Positions 24,014 through 33,604 of a stretch of DNA of 64,000 nt are shown piece by piece. The notes beneath the pieces are model-generated. The model was not told the DNA's origin, made no database searches, and was given only the letters and a program-made list of their open reading frames with translations. The number at the start of each line of letters is the position of its first letter. The stretch's first letter is position 1. This stretch comes from Seinonella peptonophila (lineage in GTDB: Bacteria; Bacillota; Bacilli; Thermoactinomycetales; Thermoactinomycetaceae), in assembly GCF_900129355.1 (NCBI RefSeq), contig NZ_FQVL01000005.1:62001-126000 (forward strand), given 5' to 3'. The translations under genes were made by a program, and so were the position numbers.

Positions 24014-25299
24014 TCTGATTCCCGCCCTTTCTCTTCTTCAACTCGTACACGCAAAGAGTTAGCATGACCTCTTAATCCCTCTGCTTCAGCAAGTGTGATC
24101 ACATGGTCAGCATCACGCAAGCAATCTTCACGGCTATAGGCGATCACATTGGTTCGTTTGATAAAACTATCGACACCTAATGGTGAGAAGAAGCGAGCTG
24201 TACCACTTGTGGGAAGTACATGATTAGGTCCTGCATAATAGTCTCCTACAGTTTCAGGACTATAATGTCCTAAAAAGACTGCCCCGGCATTCTTTATCTT
24301 TGGCAACCAAGTCCAAGGATCATTCACAGCTAATTCCAAATGCTCAGGCGCCAATTGATTAGCTAGACGAGCAGCTTGATCTAGATTCTCGACAAGCGCA
24401 ATCGCGCCTTGGTCCTTTAAGGATGCCTTGGCGATTTCTTCACGAGGCAATTTTTTTAACTGCCGATTTACCTCTTTCGCTACTTGCTCTGCTAATTCTG
24501 TCGAAGGTGTGATCAAAATCGCAGCTGCCATCGGATCATGTTCTGCTTGTGAAAGCAAATCAGCAGCTACAAATTTTGCCTTGGCACTATCATCTGCTAT
24601 GATCACCACTTCGCTTGGCCCAGCAAAACTATCGATGTCGACCTGACCATAAACATGTTCCTTTGCCAATGCAACAAAGATATTTCCCGGACCTACAATT
24701 TTATCTACAGGAGAGATCGTCTCGGTACCATAAGCGAGTGCAGCAATTGCTTGCGCACCACCTACTTTATGGATGGTAGAAATCCCTAGCTGCTTCGCTG
24801 CTACAAGTACTGTTGGAGCAATCGTTCCATCTGCTTGTGGTGGAGTGACAAGCGCAATCTCCTTTACACCAGCAACTTGTGCTGGAATGACATTCATGAG
24901 AACAGTAGATGGATATGCAGCCCTACCTCCAGGTACATATACACCCACACGCTCCAACGGCTGGATAAGCTGTCCTAACTGCGTTCCTGTCTCCTCTTGC
25001 ATCAACCAAGAATTTTGACGTTGTCGTTCGTGAAAAGCTCGAATTCGCTTTCCAGCTTCTTCTAAAGCTTGAATAAAGTCAGATTCTACTTGCTGCATCG
25101 CCTGCGCAAATTCATCTTCCTGCACAGTGAATGTAGACAAATCGGCGCCATCAAATCGCTCTGTGAATCGATACAGGGCTGCATCACCATCATTTTGCAC
25201 CTGCCCAATAATATCTCGAACTACCTGCCGCTCCCGTGCTGTTCCCATCGAACGTTCACGCTTAACTGTCAACTGTGCTCCGTTCACGATTTGGATCAA
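24010..25299 (-). CDS. hisD: Histidinol dehydrogenase
   Basis: A 429-aa enzyme for the last two oxidations of histidine synthesis. Key segments: [74 protein letters not shown], and zinc ligands in SQAEHDP and LAPEHLEL. The start is a TTG at 25299 ([10 protein letters not shown]) with AAGGGAG at 8 nt. This overlaps hisG by 38 bp; a longer frame to 25320 has no better ribosome site. Confidence 0.95.
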   Translation of the reverse strand: MIQIVNGAQLTVKRERSMGTARERQVVRDIIGQVQNDGDAALYRFTERFDGADLSTFTVQEDEFAQAMQQVESDFIQALEEAGKRIRAFHERQRQNSWLMQEETGTQLGQLIQPLERVGVYVPGGRAAYPSTVLMNVIPAQVAGVKEIALVTPPQADGTIAPTVLVAAKQLGISTIHKVGGAQAIAALAYGTETISPVDKIVGPGNIFVALAKEHVYGQVDIDSFAGPSEVVIIADDSAKAKFVAADLLSQAEHDPMAAAILITPSTELAEQVAKEVNRQLKKLPREEIAKASLKDQGAIALVENLDQAARLANQLAPEHLELAVNDPWTWLPKIKNAGAVFLGHYSPETVGDYYAGPNHVLPTSGTARFFSPLGVDSFIKRTNVIAYSREDCLRDADHVITLAEAEGLRGHANSLRVRVEEEKGRESE

Positions 25300-25939
25300 T
25301 TGTTTCACTCCCTTGCACAACTTCTGCTAGACGATCAGATAGCTTTTGAATTTGTGTATTTTTCATCCGATAGCTTGCCCGATTCCCTATCAATCGAGAG
25401 GTGACAGAGACGATTTCTTCTAATTCAACAAGTCCATTTTCACGCAATGTCTGACCTGTTGATACAATATCAACAATCCTGTCAGCCAATCCGACAATCG
25501 GCGCTAACTCGATTGAGCCATTCATTTTAATGACTTCTACTTGTTCCCCTCGGCTTTTAAAATAATTTTCTGCTATAACCGGATATTTTGTTGCCACACG
25601 AGGATTGGGAGCTGGCTTCCAACTAGGCAAGCCAGCTACAGCCATCTTACATGGACTGATTCGTAAATCAAGCAACTCATAGACATCCCGTTGTTCTTCA
25701 AGCAAAACATCTTTCCCAACTACGCCTAAATCGGCAACACCGTATTCAACATAGATGGCTACATCCATTGGTTTTGCCAGGAAAAACTGCAATCCTGCTT
25801 CAGGCAAAGTGACCGTTAATTTGCGTGAGTCTGAAGCAAATTCATCTGGAATGGCAAAACCTGAACGACGCATTAAATCAAGCGCTTCTTCAAAGATTCT
25901 ACCTTTAGGCATAGCAATCGTTAAAGGTTCAACCGCCAT
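25262..25939 (-). CDS. hisG: ATP phosphoribosyltransferase catalytic subunit (short form)
   Basis: A 225-aa short-form HisG, lacking the C-terminal regulatory domain. It begins [20 protein letters not shown] and carries [14 protein letters not shown] and the PRPP-binding [15 protein letters not shown] region with [14 protein letters not shown]. The short form needs HisZ for activity and feedback inhibition, and hisZ precedes it directly. It commits ATP and PRPP to histidine. Confidence 0.95.
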   Translation of the reverse strand: MAVEPLTIAMPKGRIFEEALDLMRRSGFAIPDEFASDSRKLTVTLPEAGLQFFLAKPMDVAIYVEYGVADLGVVGKDVLLEEQRDVYELLDLRISPCKMAVAGLPSWKPAPNPRVATKYPVIAENYFKSRGEQVEVIKMNGSIELAPIVGLADRIVDIVSTGQTLRENGLVELEEIVSVTSRLIGNRASYRMKNTQIQKLSDRLAEVVQGSETIDPNRERSTVDS

Positions 25940-25945
25940 CCTCGC

Positions 25946-27094
25946 TCACTCCTTTCCTATATAGATAACATGCAGATCATCTCTATCGATCTCCTGATCT
26001 ACTAAAATAGAATCAACTCTTTTTAAAATCACTACATTCCCTTGCTCTCGCATTTCTTGTGCAACCAAAAATGCTTTCTGCTTGTATGCTTGTTCATAGT
26101 AAACCCAAGTCGAGGATGGTTCTACTTCTTGCAGCGATGATACTTCAAGAAGTCGATCCAACTGTAACGCAAATCCAGTAGCAGGTAATGGTCGTTTAAA
26201 GCTAGATAACAGTTGATCATATCGACCACCACTCAATAAAGGAAATCCACTATCAGCGGCATACGCTTCAAATACAATTCCAGTATAATAACCCACATTT
26301 CCCGTGAGAGAGGGGTCAAAGACAATTGATTCTGCCTCACCTAACGCCATCAAAAGTTCCCAGGCATCCAGTAAATGCTGATGATCAGTCTGCAAACTTC
26401 CCTGAAAAAATGGACTCTCTTGTGGATGCTTTCGCACCCGCAAAAGTGCTAACAATTCATCTTTTAATTTCTGGTCATTAATCCACTGCTCGACATATTG
26501 CTGGTAACCCGCTAAGTTTCGCTGTTCCAATGCCTGCTTTAAAGCAATTACTTGCTCATTTTGCTCAATCCGTTCTTTTAACCAAGTATCGAGCAATCCA
26601 ATATGACCAATGGCAATCTGAAATGGTGTACTCTCACATGCACGAACCGCTTCCATCGCTAACCGAATCACTTCCACATCTGCCTCCGGTCCAGCTAATC
26701 CGATCAATTCAATACCAGATTGAAGCAATTCTGCTTTTCGTCCCGTTTCGCTTTCCTGTGCGCGAAAAACGGAGGAATGGTAGCTGAGCCGAATGGGCAA
26801 TGGTTCTTCTTTTAATAAAGAAGCGACCACACGGGCAATGGGTGCCGTCTGATCAGGCTTTAAGACAAGAGTATTTCCTTCTCGATCCATACATTTAAAC
26901 ATCCGTTGTTCAGCGACCGCACTGGCACTTCCCACTGTATCATAAAATTCTAAGGTCGGCGTAAGGATCTCCTGATATCCCCACTTAGAAAATTGTCGTT
27001 GAAGCCGCTCTTCCAACAAACGTTTTTTACGCGCAAAAGGCGGGGTAAAGTCCCGAAACCCCGTTGGTTTCTCAAATGATTGTGGTCTGACCAA
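25946..27094 (-). CDS. hisZ: ATP phosphoribosyltransferase regulatory subunit HisZ
   Basis: A 382-aa HisRS-like protein. It begins VRPQSFEKPTGFRDFTPPFA and has class II synthetase-type motifs (motif 2 region LRLSYHSSVFRAQE-like PIRLSYHSSVFRAQESETG; LTGNVGYYTGIVFEAYA; LLSGGRYDQLL) but no anticodon-binding domain. It is the allosteric partner of HisG. GAGGAGG lies 8 nt before TTG 27094; the apparent longer start at 27115 lies upstream of that ribosome site. A TATAAT at 27155-27160 (minus) is the probable operon -10 box. No T-box leader is visible. Confidence 0.93.
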   Translation of the reverse strand: MVRPQSFEKPTGFRDFTPPFARKKRLLEERLQRQFSKWGYQEILTPTLEFYDTVGSASAVAEQRMFKCMDREGNTLVLKPDQTAPIARVVASLLKEEPLPIRLSYHSSVFRAQESETGRKAELLQSGIELIGLAGPEADVEVIRLAMEAVRACESTPFQIAIGHIGLLDTWLKERIEQNEQVIALKQALEQRNLAGYQQYVEQWINDQKLKDELLALLRVRKHPQESPFFQGSLQTDHQHLLDAWELLMALGEAESIVFDPSLTGNVGYYTGIVFEAYAADSGFPLLSGGRYDQLLSSFKRPLPATGFALQLDRLLEVSSLQEVEPSSTWVYYEQAYKQKAFLVAQEMREQGNVVILKRVDSILVDQEIDRDDLHVIYIGKE

Positions 27095-27307
27095 TACATT
27101 GACCTCCTCAAACACTTTAACTTGCTAATATGATAAAGCAAAAATGTATCACTCATTATAGCATTCCCTTACAGCATTGACTACTACTGTCTTATAATCA
27201 AACATAGCTAAATAATGGTATCGAAAATTTTTCCTTCTCCATAACATGGGGTCGATCAAACCATCACTTGAGATGGACTACCAAAACAGTTTGTCTTTAA
27301 AAAATCA

Positions 27308-27889
27308 TTAGCAGAGACTCTCATCATCTTTTACTTCTTTCATCCAATGAATCATTTGTTCCAACGCTTTTCGTCGATAGGAATGATACATTTGCCGTTC
27401 TATGCTTAATTGTTGTGTAACTTTGGTCTCTCCATCAGGAATAAAGATCGGGTCAAAAGGTAACCCTGGTTCTGGTTGTGGCTGTGGTGGAAATGGATCA
27501 ACCATTGATCCTTCTGTCTTAGCATGGAAAAAAGCCATTTTCCCACGAAAAGCAAGCCCAATCACTCCTTCAAACCAAGCTGTCCGTTTTTCTCCCACCA
27601 GTAACTTTTCGAAACCGCGATACCCAATTCGCTCAAATATCCGTTTGGAAAGGATTCCTGGAAATTTAGGATAAGCAGTGAGAAAAAGCCCTGAATCCTC
27701 AACCATTATCGGCTCGACTCCGATGGCAACCGCTTGTGCTAACTTTTGTTCAGCTATGGTTCGAATGGTTCCTGTTATTGCTTCTTCTAGTTCGATCTCC
27801 AATGGAACCACTTCGATCCCATAAGGAAGAAGTACTTTGTTCACTTCTTGCTGTTTACCTTTGTTCTGTGTTGCAAAGTAGAGTTTCAA
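27308..27889 (-). CDS. RdgB/HAM1-type non-canonical purine NTP pyrophosphatase
   Basis: A 193-aa protein with the family start LYFATQNKGKQQEVNKVLLP, the metal site MVEDSGLFLTAYPKFPG, and the C-terminal PFDPIFIPDG and YHSYRRKALEQM. These enzymes hydrolyse dITP and XTP to keep them out of DNA. The sequence departs from housekeeping RdgB in several loops (for example PFPPQPQPEPG), so substrate preference may differ. It is divergent from pyrD and transcribed alone. Confidence 0.82.
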   Translation of the reverse strand: MKLYFATQNKGKQQEVNKVLLPYGIEVVPLEIELEEAITGTIRTIAEQKLAQAVAIGVEPIMVEDSGLFLTAYPKFPGILSKRIFERIGYRGFEKLLVGEKRTAWFEGVIGLAFRGKMAFFHAKTEGSMVDPFPPQPQPEPGLPFDPIFIPDGETKVTQQLSIERQMYHSYRRKALEQMIHWMKEVKDDESLC

Positions 27890-27983
27890 TCGTAACAGCA
27901 GCCTCCTCGATAGATGTATTTTCCTCTTAAAATATGATATCCTACGTTACGATAAAGATGCTGTACGGAAAGGATGTCGCACA

Positions 27984-29078
27984 TTGTACTCCCTCATTCG
28001 AAAAATACTTTTTCGCGTTGATGCTGAAATGGCGCATCATTTGACGGTAAACTTGCTAAAAATCGTTCAACAAGTCCCTGAGGTAAGACGTAACTTAGAA
28101 CGATTTTTCCAAGTCCAGGACCCACGTCTAACGACCCACTGTATGGGACTTACATTTCCAAATCCAGTAGGTATGGCTGCTGGTTTTGATAAACACGCAG
28201 AAATTTATCCTGCTCTTGCCGCGCTTGGCTTTGGATATATTGAGGTAGGGACTTTAACACCTCGTCCCCAATCAGGAAATCCGCGACCAAGAATCTTCCG
28301 GCTTCCAGTTGACCAAGCTGTAATCAACAGGATGGGATTTAATAACAAAGGAGCAGAGGCGGCAAAACAATCTTTTATCCGATTGCCTCGTCCAAGAGTA
28401 CCCATTGGTATTAACCTAGGCAAAAACAAAACAACCCCTAATGATCAGGCTGCTGAAGATTATCTATTAGGCTTGGAAACCCTGTATCCATATGGGGACT
28501 ACTTTGTCATCAATATTAGTTCCCCTAATACAGCAGGTCTTCGCGATCTGCAAGAAGTAGAGTTTCTCCGTGATCTATTAGAGCGTATTATTATGAAGCG
28601 TAATCAACAAGCGGTGGAAAATGGGAGCAAACATCCTATTTTAGTTAAAATAGCACCTGATCTGACCGATGAACAACTCAGCGATATTATAGCAACTGCT
28701 AAACTTGTTGGGATCGATGGAATTATCGCTACCAATACCACCATTGAGCGTTCTCATCTACAATCCATGCATCGAGAACAAACGGGTGGTTTAAGCGGTC
28801 GTCCATTGACACAACGATCACTCTCATTTATTCGGACCTTATATCAAGAGTTGAAAGGTACGATTCCGATCATCGGAGTAGGTGGTATTTTCACAGGTCG
28901 TGATGCATTTGACAAGATTACAGCTGGAGCAACATTGATTCAGGTATATACAGGCATGATTTATCAGGGGCCAGCTATTGTAAAACAGATCAACCGAGAG
29001 TTGATCCAAATTTTGAATCAGTCTGGTTTATCCTCAATCGAAGAGGCAATCGGTAACGCACACTCTGCTTCATTATAA
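27984..29078 (+). CDS. pyrD: Dihydroorotate dehydrogenase (quinone), class 2
   Basis: A 364-aa FMN enzyme. The N-terminal extension (MYSLIRKILFRVDAEMAHHL) is the membrane-associating part typical of class 2. Then come TFPNPVGMAAGFDKHAEIYP, GFGYIEVGTLTPRPQSGNPR, the catalytic-base segment FVINISSPNTAGLR (Ser near 173), and GIIATNTT. It oxidises dihydroorotate and passes electrons to menaquinone. Its position away from the usual pyr operon fits the class 2 type. Confidence 0.95.
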   Translation: MYSLIRKILFRVDAEMAHHLTVNLLKIVQQVPEVRRNLERFFQVQDPRLTTHCMGLTFPNPVGMAAGFDKHAEIYPALAALGFGYIEVGTLTPRPQSGNPRPRIFRLPVDQAVINRMGFNNKGAEAAKQSFIRLPRPRVPIGINLGKNKTTPNDQAAEDYLLGLETLYPYGDYFVINISSPNTAGLRDLQEVEFLRDLLERIIMKRNQQAVENGSKHPILVKIAPDLTDEQLSDIIATAKLVGIDGIIATNTTIERSHLQSMHREQTGGLSGRPLTQRSLSFIRTLYQELKGTIPIIGVGGIFTGRDAFDKITAGATLIQVYTGMIYQGPAIVKQINRELIQILNQSGLSSIEEAIGNAHSASL

Positions 29079-29082
29079 AATA

Positions 29083-29100
29083 GTCGGACAAGTGTCCGAC
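29083..29100. terminator. Hairpin between pyrD and the converging acyltransferase
   Basis: GTCGGACAAGTGTCCGAC is a perfect palindromic stem of 7-8 bp placed between two converging genes. There is no T-run on the plus side, so it is a weak terminator candidate or a bidirectional one. Confidence 0.4.
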
Positions 29101-29119
29101 CCAGATTGTGCGTCCGATA

Positions 29120-29605
29120 TTACCCCTTCTTTTTTATAATTTGCATTGGGTTGCCGACTACAAATTGATAAGGCTCAACATCTTTACTTACTACCGTGCC
29201 CGCACCAATGACAGCATGATCACCTATCGTTACGCCTGGCAAAATGGTCGTATTTGCGCCGATCATCACTTGATCTCCAATTACGACATGCCCCAAGCGA
29301 TACTCATCAATTAAATATTCATGCGTTAGAATTGTTGTATTATACCCGATAATTGTGTTTTTCCCTATTTTAATCCGTTCAGGATAGAGTAGATCAAGCA
29401 TCACCATAAAGGCAAATGCTGTCTGCTCTCCAATCTCCATTCGTAAAAAAACTCGATATAACCAACGTTTCATCGCCATCCAAGGAATCATTCGTCCTAA
29501 TAAAATGATACATGTATTCTTTAACACTTTAAAAAATGATACTGTCTGGTAAATTTGCCACAAAGCGTTACTACCTTGAACAGAAAATCTTTCAAGCCGA
29601 CGCAT
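29120..29605 (-). CDS. Left-handed beta-helix acyltransferase
   Basis: A 161-aa protein of the hexapeptide-repeat family: YPERIKIGKNTIIGYNTTIL, RLGHVVIGDQVMIGANTTIL, PGVTIGDHAVIGAGTVVSKD and a VVGNPMQIIKKKG end, with a hydrophobic N-terminal stretch. These proteins transfer acetyl or other acyl groups from CoA. It lies directly behind lgt, as yvoF does in Bacillus, so a role in envelope or lipoprotein modification is possible but unproven. The ATG is 3 nt after the lgt stop. Confidence 0.85.
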   Translation of the reverse strand: MRRLERFSVQGSNALWQIYQTVSFFKVLKNTCIILLGRMIPWMAMKRWLYRVFLRMEIGEQTAFAFMVMLDLLYPERIKIGKNTIIGYNTTILTHEYLIDEYRLGHVVIGDQVMIGANTTILPGVTIGDHAVIGAGTVVSKDVEPYQFVVGNPMQIIKKKG

Positions 29606-29608
29606 TGA

Positions 29609-30547
29609 CTATTGTTCTCCCACTTGTTGTGCATTTGTTGGTACTGTCAGGCGAGGCATCGCATCCATATCACGGTATTTTTCAGTAACTCCCTTCACAC
29701 GTCGCCAAACCACACAAACAATCGCCAATAAGATTAAGCAAAAACTTACCAACTGGGCAATTCGGATATTTCCTCCTTCAAGCAAACCTGGTTGAAAGAG
29801 TAGGCGCATGGGCGACCAGATGAAGTTAAGTAGATGTTCCAACCAGCTAGGTCCATAGAAAGCTAAACTATCTGTGCGAATTCCTTCGATAAAAAAGCGA
29901 CCAAGTGAGTACCAAAAAAGATAGGCAAAAAAGACTTCACCACGCAGCGGATTCCAATAACGTAGTAATAGTAAAAGCGCGACTCCAACAAGGCTCCATA
30001 TAGATTCATATAAAAATGTTGGATGGAAGTATGTACCTTGAATATTCATCTGCTCGATGATCCAATTGGGCAGATGTAAATGCTGTAAGAAAGAGCGGCT
30101 GACAGGTCCTCCATGCGCTTCTTGATTAATAAAGTTACCCCAACGCCCAATCATTTGTCCTAAAAGGATACTAGGAGCAATTAAATCAGCCAAAATTAAA
30201 AATGGAATTTTCTTCACACGAACAAACAGATATCCAACTAAAAAGGCCCCGATTAGTCCACCGTGTATTGCTAATCCGCCTTTCCAAACGGCAATAATAT
30301 CTGCTGGATGGGCAAAATAGTAGTCCCATTGAAAGATCACGTAATAAAGTCTAGCGCCAATGATGGCAGCTGGAATACACCAAATCATCAAGTCAAGAAC
30401 GATTTCGCTATCAATCCCTCTTCTTTTCGCTTCCCATGTTGCTAGCCATAAACCGATCAAAGCGGCAGATCCCATAATAATGCCATACCAATGGATTGAA
30501 ACCCAGCCAAATGAGATCGCAACAGGGTTAATTACAGTCGCAAACAT
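29609..30547 (-). CDS. lgt: Prolipoprotein diacylglyceryl transferase
   Basis: A 313-aa integral membrane enzyme with about seven spans. The signature segment is [20 protein letters not shown] near 125-145, and HGGLIGAF precedes it. It attaches diacylglycerol to the lipobox cysteine of prelipoproteins at the outer face of the membrane; several are encoded nearby (51543, 53790, 61065). AAGGAA at 8 nt and the family length give ATG 30547; the frame runs open to 30595. Confidence 0.95.
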   Translation of the reverse strand: MFATVINPVAISFGWVSIHWYGIIMGSAALIGLWLATWEAKRRGIDSEIVLDLMIWCIPAAIIGARLYYVIFQWDYYFAHPADIIAVWKGGLAIHGGLIGAFLVGYLFVRVKKIPFLILADLIAPSILLGQMIGRWGNFINQEAHGGPVSRSFLQHLHLPNWIIEQMNIQGTYFHPTFLYESIWSLVGVALLLLLRYWNPLRGEVFFAYLFWYSLGRFFIEGIRTDSLAFYGPSWLEHLLNFIWSPMRLLFQPGLLEGGNIRIAQLVSFCLILLAIVCVVWRRVKGVTEKYRDMDAMPRLTVPTNAQQVGEQ

Positions 30548-30789
30548 ATGCAAATTCCTTTCTTTAATAACTCTAACCCCTTCATAGTACCGCAAAACAC
30601 GCCGAAAGAGAAATCGATCCGATAATTGACAAAATAAAAAGAAAATGATAAAATCTGCATATTATCATTTAGATGATTATGTTTTAATTATTTTTATGCA
30701 AACGCTGTATTTCTTTAAAAAAAGGACTTATTATTTCATATATCCTCATCTAAGAGACCGATTTTATCGAATATGAGGGAGTTTGTTGA

Positions 30790-31005
30790 ATGTTCCAATT
30801 AAAACCGAATATAGATAAGCAAATAGATACATTTGATTGTGTTGAATGTGGCAGCAAAAAATCCGTTACTGTCAGAGATAATCGTGGTTACTGTCAAACA
30901 ATCGGTTGTTTACAAGGAGACTTGGTACAATTTGTCTTTCATCCAGACTGGACCAAGCCAAAGACAAGCCGTGCAGGCCGCGAGATTTGGTGGCTATCAT
31001 CATGA
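30790..31005 (+). CDS. 71-aa cysteine-rich (zinc-ribbon-like) protein
   Basis: ATG at 30790 follows GAGGGA at about 9 nt. The N-terminal half reads FDCVECGSKKSVTVRDNRGY followed by CQTIGC, four cysteines in a CxxC ... C-x4-C layout like a small zinc finger. The C-terminal half (VFHPDWTKPKTSRAGREIWW) is aromatic and basic. It lies on the plus strand between the minus-strand lgt and hprK, and its own terminator follows at once, which supports a separate gene. No family is recognised; nucleic-acid binding would be an inference. Confidence 0.6.
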   Translation: MFQLKPNIDKQIDTFDCVECGSKKSVTVRDNRGYCQTIGCLQGDLVQFVFHPDWTKPKTSRAGREIWWLSS

Positions 31006-31040
31006 CTACACTCTCTCGTGGAGTGTGGTTTTTTATTCGT
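31006..31040 (+). terminator. Terminator of the Cys-rich protein gene
   Basis: ACACTC and GAGTGT enclose a 7-nt loop, extended by CT/GG, and are followed by GGTTTTTTATT. The T-run runs into the 3' end of the converging hprK gene. Confidence 0.75.
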
Positions 31041-31974
31041 CGGAAAAATCATCTGAGTCTTCAATCGCTTTTCCTAATTGTTGTACAAATTGCTGCGCTG
31101 CATGAAAACCTAATCGTTTTAATCTAAAATTCATTGCGGCTACTTCAATGATTACAGCAAGATTTCGTCCCGGTCGAACAGGAATTGTTAACTTGGGGAT
31201 CTCCGTTTCAATAATTGTATAATTCTCTTCATCTAAACCGAGTCGATCATAATGCTGCTGTTCTTGCCAAGCTTCAAGCTGGATCACTAAGGAAATACGC
31301 TTTCGATCCCGAACGGCACCTGCGCCAAACAGTGTCATAACATTGATAATGCCAACACCACGAATCTCTAACAGATAGCGGATCAGCTTTGGTGCGGTTC
31401 CTACCAATGAGTTCTCATCGTATTGGTAAATCTCCACCGCATCATCCGCAATCAGGCGATGCCCTCTTTTTACTAATTCTAAAGCAGTTTCGCTCTTTCC
31501 AATGCCACTTGATCCCATCAATAAGACACCTACACCATACACATCAATCAAGACACCATGAAGCGTTGTAGACGGTGCTAGATTATATTCGAGATAATTT
31601 GTAACACGGCTACCAAAGCGAGTAGTCGCTTGTGAAGTTCGCAAAACAGGAACACGGCTTTTTTTTGCCCCATTGATTAATTCGCGGGGAATTTCTAATT
31701 TCCTTGTGATAATAATACAAGGGATATCAGGATGACAAAATTCCATCAGTCGGTTTGCACGTGTCTGTTCATCTAGCCCCTGTAAAAAAGTAAGTTCTGT
31801 CCTACCCAACAGCTGAATTCGTTCCACGGGATGATAGGTAAAGAAACCTGCCATTTCTAAACCTGGTCTATGTAAATCACTGACTTCAATTGGACGGTGA
31901 AGCTGATTCCAATCCGTCATCACTTCTAAAGAAAACTCTTTTACCAAATCCTTCACTGTTACTTTTTTACTCAT
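31033..31974 (-). CDS. hprK: HPr kinase/phosphorylase
   Basis: A 313-aa bifunctional enzyme. The N-terminal domain is MurF-like; the kinase domain has the P-loop [20 protein letters not shown] near 150 and then [12 protein letters not shown]; the K3 loop region holds [20 protein letters not shown] near 200. It phosphorylates Ser46 of HPr/Crh when glycolytic intermediates are high, and so controls catabolite repression through CcpA. ATG 31974 is chosen by family length; its GAAGGG is about 12 nt away. It lies next to lgt as in other Bacillales. Confidence 0.95.
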   Translation of the reverse strand: MSKKVTVKDLVKEFSLEVMTDWNQLHRPIEVSDLHRPGLEMAGFFTYHPVERIQLLGRTELTFLQGLDEQTRANRLMEFCHPDIPCIIITRKLEIPRELINGAKKSRVPVLRTSQATTRFGSRVTNYLEYNLAPSTTLHGVLIDVYGVGVLLMGSSGIGKSETALELVKRGHRLIADDAVEIYQYDENSLVGTAPKLIRYLLEIRGVGIINVMTLFGAGAVRDRKRISLVIQLEAWQEQQHYDRLGLDEENYTIIETEIPKLTIPVRPGRNLAVIIEVAAMNFRLKRLGFHAAQQFVQQLGKAIEDSDDFSDE

Positions 31975-32107
31975 CTTTGGATGTATCCCTTCTCCATCAA
32001 TTTCTTCTATTATAGTGAAGTACATTACTCTTTGAAACATACATGAAGTTAGATAGAATGAAGGTAACCATCTGACTTAGTTGAACATTTACGAAAGGAG
32101 TTTTAAT

Positions 32108-32179
32108 ATGAAATCCTTGATAAAACGAATTATCATAAACAAGTTGATCACTTTGATTTCCCGACTTTTAAAGCGATAA
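32108..32179 (+). CDS. 23-aa cationic amphipathic peptide
   Basis: A perfect AAAGGAG lies 7 nt before ATG 32108. The 23-codon frame ends in TAA at 32177-32179. The peptide starts MKSLIKRIII and ends LISRLLKR: basic residues at roughly every third or fourth position alternate with Ile and Leu, giving an amphipathic helix with net charge about +6 and no acidic residue. There is no leader or cysteine. The shape is that of a phenol-soluble-modulin-like peptide, leaderless bacteriocin or small type I toxin. No processing or immunity genes are beside it. The sortase gene starts 250 nt downstream. Confidence 0.55.
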   Translation: MKSLIKRIIINKLITLISRLLKR

Positions 32180-32427
32180 ATATTTTCATGAAAACAAACG
32201 TATATATCACACCTTTCTTCAAGACTAGGGACATATTAACTAATTTTGTTGAAATCTTAAACAAAAACAGGGTAAACTACTTACAAATCAACATACTTTT
32301 ATGATCTAAATTATTCTGATTTTTTCTACTCACTTAATATGCAATAATTCTTCAACAGGCTTGTTTCTTTTCCTTCTTTCAAAATTTTTTACTTGAAGCC
32401 GTGTTCTAAGGAGATGAATCAAAAATC

Positions 32428-33264
32428 ATGATGTTATCTGATATTATTCCAAGAGTAGTCGCTTGGATTATGATTGTAACGGGATTAGGGCTAGGAGGAT
32501 ATAATGGCTACCAATGGTGGGATCAAAGTAATCCTGAAGTAGATGATCCCCAACTTGCAGCCCAAGTCACAAAGATATCTAAAAACTGGAATAGTACAAA
32601 AGAAGAGAAATCTTTAACCACAGTTGGAGATTCAATGCTGAATCAGGAATCACCGACCCCTGATCAGACAACGAATAATCCGCCTGAAAATCAAAATACA
32701 ACACAAGTTACACCAAATCAGCAGCAACAACAACCAGAAAAGACAGAACAGCCCAAACAACAACAGCCTGAGCAGCAGCAAACGCAAACCAAACCTCAAC
32801 AAACACAAGTTGAAAAAAAGCCCACTACCCAAGTAACCACACACAAACCGGATAAAATAGGTAGCAAAATCGGAACTCTTTATATCCCACGGATGGGAAA
32901 AACTTATCCTATTATTGAAGGTACGGATGATAATTCATTAAAAAAAGGTGTTGGTAAGTACATTGGTTATGGTACTGTTGCACCTGATCAAACAGGACAT
33001 GTTGTTCTCTCTGGACACCGGGATACCGTCTTTCGTGGACTAAACAAAGTAGTGAAGGGCGATAAGCTTTACGTACATTACCATGGGAAAATATACGCAT
33101 ATCAAGTACGTAAAATCTGGAGAGTAAACAAAGATGACCGCACTGTAATTGTGCCGACCAAGACACCTGTACTTACCCTGACCACCTGTTATCCATTTGA
33201 TTTCGTAGGTTCAGCACCTGAACGGTATATTATTCAATCTGACCTGATTCCGTTAAGTCAATAA
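32428..33264 (+). CDS. Class D sortase with a long Q/P/T-rich linker
   Basis: A 278-aa membrane-anchored transpeptidase. One span lies at about 9-27, then a disordered linker rich in Gln, Pro, Thr and Asn (about 70-135), then the sortase barrel (about 140-275). Catalytic residues are visible: His in GHVVLSGHRDTVF, Cys in TLTTCYPFDF and Arg in APERYII. Class D sortases attach proteins to the wall in spore-forming Bacillales. AAGGAG is 14 nt from the ATG; a five-codon ORF (ATG 32414) stands between and its TGA overlaps the sortase ATG, so translation may be coupled. Confidence 0.88.
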   Translation: MMLSDIIPRVVAWIMIVTGLGLGGYNGYQWWDQSNPEVDDPQLAAQVTKISKNWNSTKEEKSLTTVGDSMLNQESPTPDQTTNNPPENQNTTQVTPNQQQQQPEKTEQPKQQQPEQQQTQTKPQQTQVEKKPTTQVTTHKPDKIGSKIGTLYIPRMGKTYPIIEGTDDNSLKKGVGKYIGYGTVAPDQTGHVVLSGHRDTVFRGLNKVVKGDKLYVHYHGKIYAYQVRKIWRVNKDDRTVIVPTKTPVLTLTTCYPFDFVGSAPERYIIQSDLIPLSQ

Positions 33265-33268
33265 TTTG

Positions 33269-33299
33269 AAAGCAACGAACTGTTGCTTTCTTTTTTGTA
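33269..33299 (+). terminator. Terminator of the sortase gene
   Basis: GAAAGCAAC and GTTGCTTTC form a perfect 9-bp stem with a 5-nt loop, followed by TTTTTTG. Confidence 0.9.
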
Positions 33300-33534
33300 T
33301 ACTGTTCGCTTTTTATCCGAATATACGAACATTCCCGTTTAAAAACAACGAAATTAATATAAAAAAACAAACATTCCATAAAAACTTTTTGTATTATTTT
33401 ATTCAATGTATAAATGGTTTGATATTTATGAAAAGGTGTATTTCGGCGAGATCACTTATAAAACAAGCACTCTCTGTGCACTGCCCATATTAAAAACATC
33501 CTTAAAACAGATAAGAACATTCACAAAAATATAT

Positions 33535-33563
33535 TTGGTAAACAATCCAATTTCTGTTATAAT
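33535..33563 (+). promoter_or_regulatory. Promoter of the 123-aa gene
   Basis: TTGGTA (33535-33540), 17 bp, then TATAAT (33558-33563), about 40 nt before the ATG at 33605 and its GGGGGG-rich ribosome site. The preceding 270 bp (33300-33534) are AT-rich and hold nothing else I can support. Confidence 0.55.
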
Positions 33564-33604
33564 GCAATTGCTGAATTTTCAGCACTATTTTAAGGGGGGT
33601 TTTC

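Noticed and set aside
27116-27307. Possible T-box leader before the histidine operon
   Set aside because: No T-box sequence (AGGGTGGNACCGCG-like) or specifier stem was found; only a -10 box is visible.
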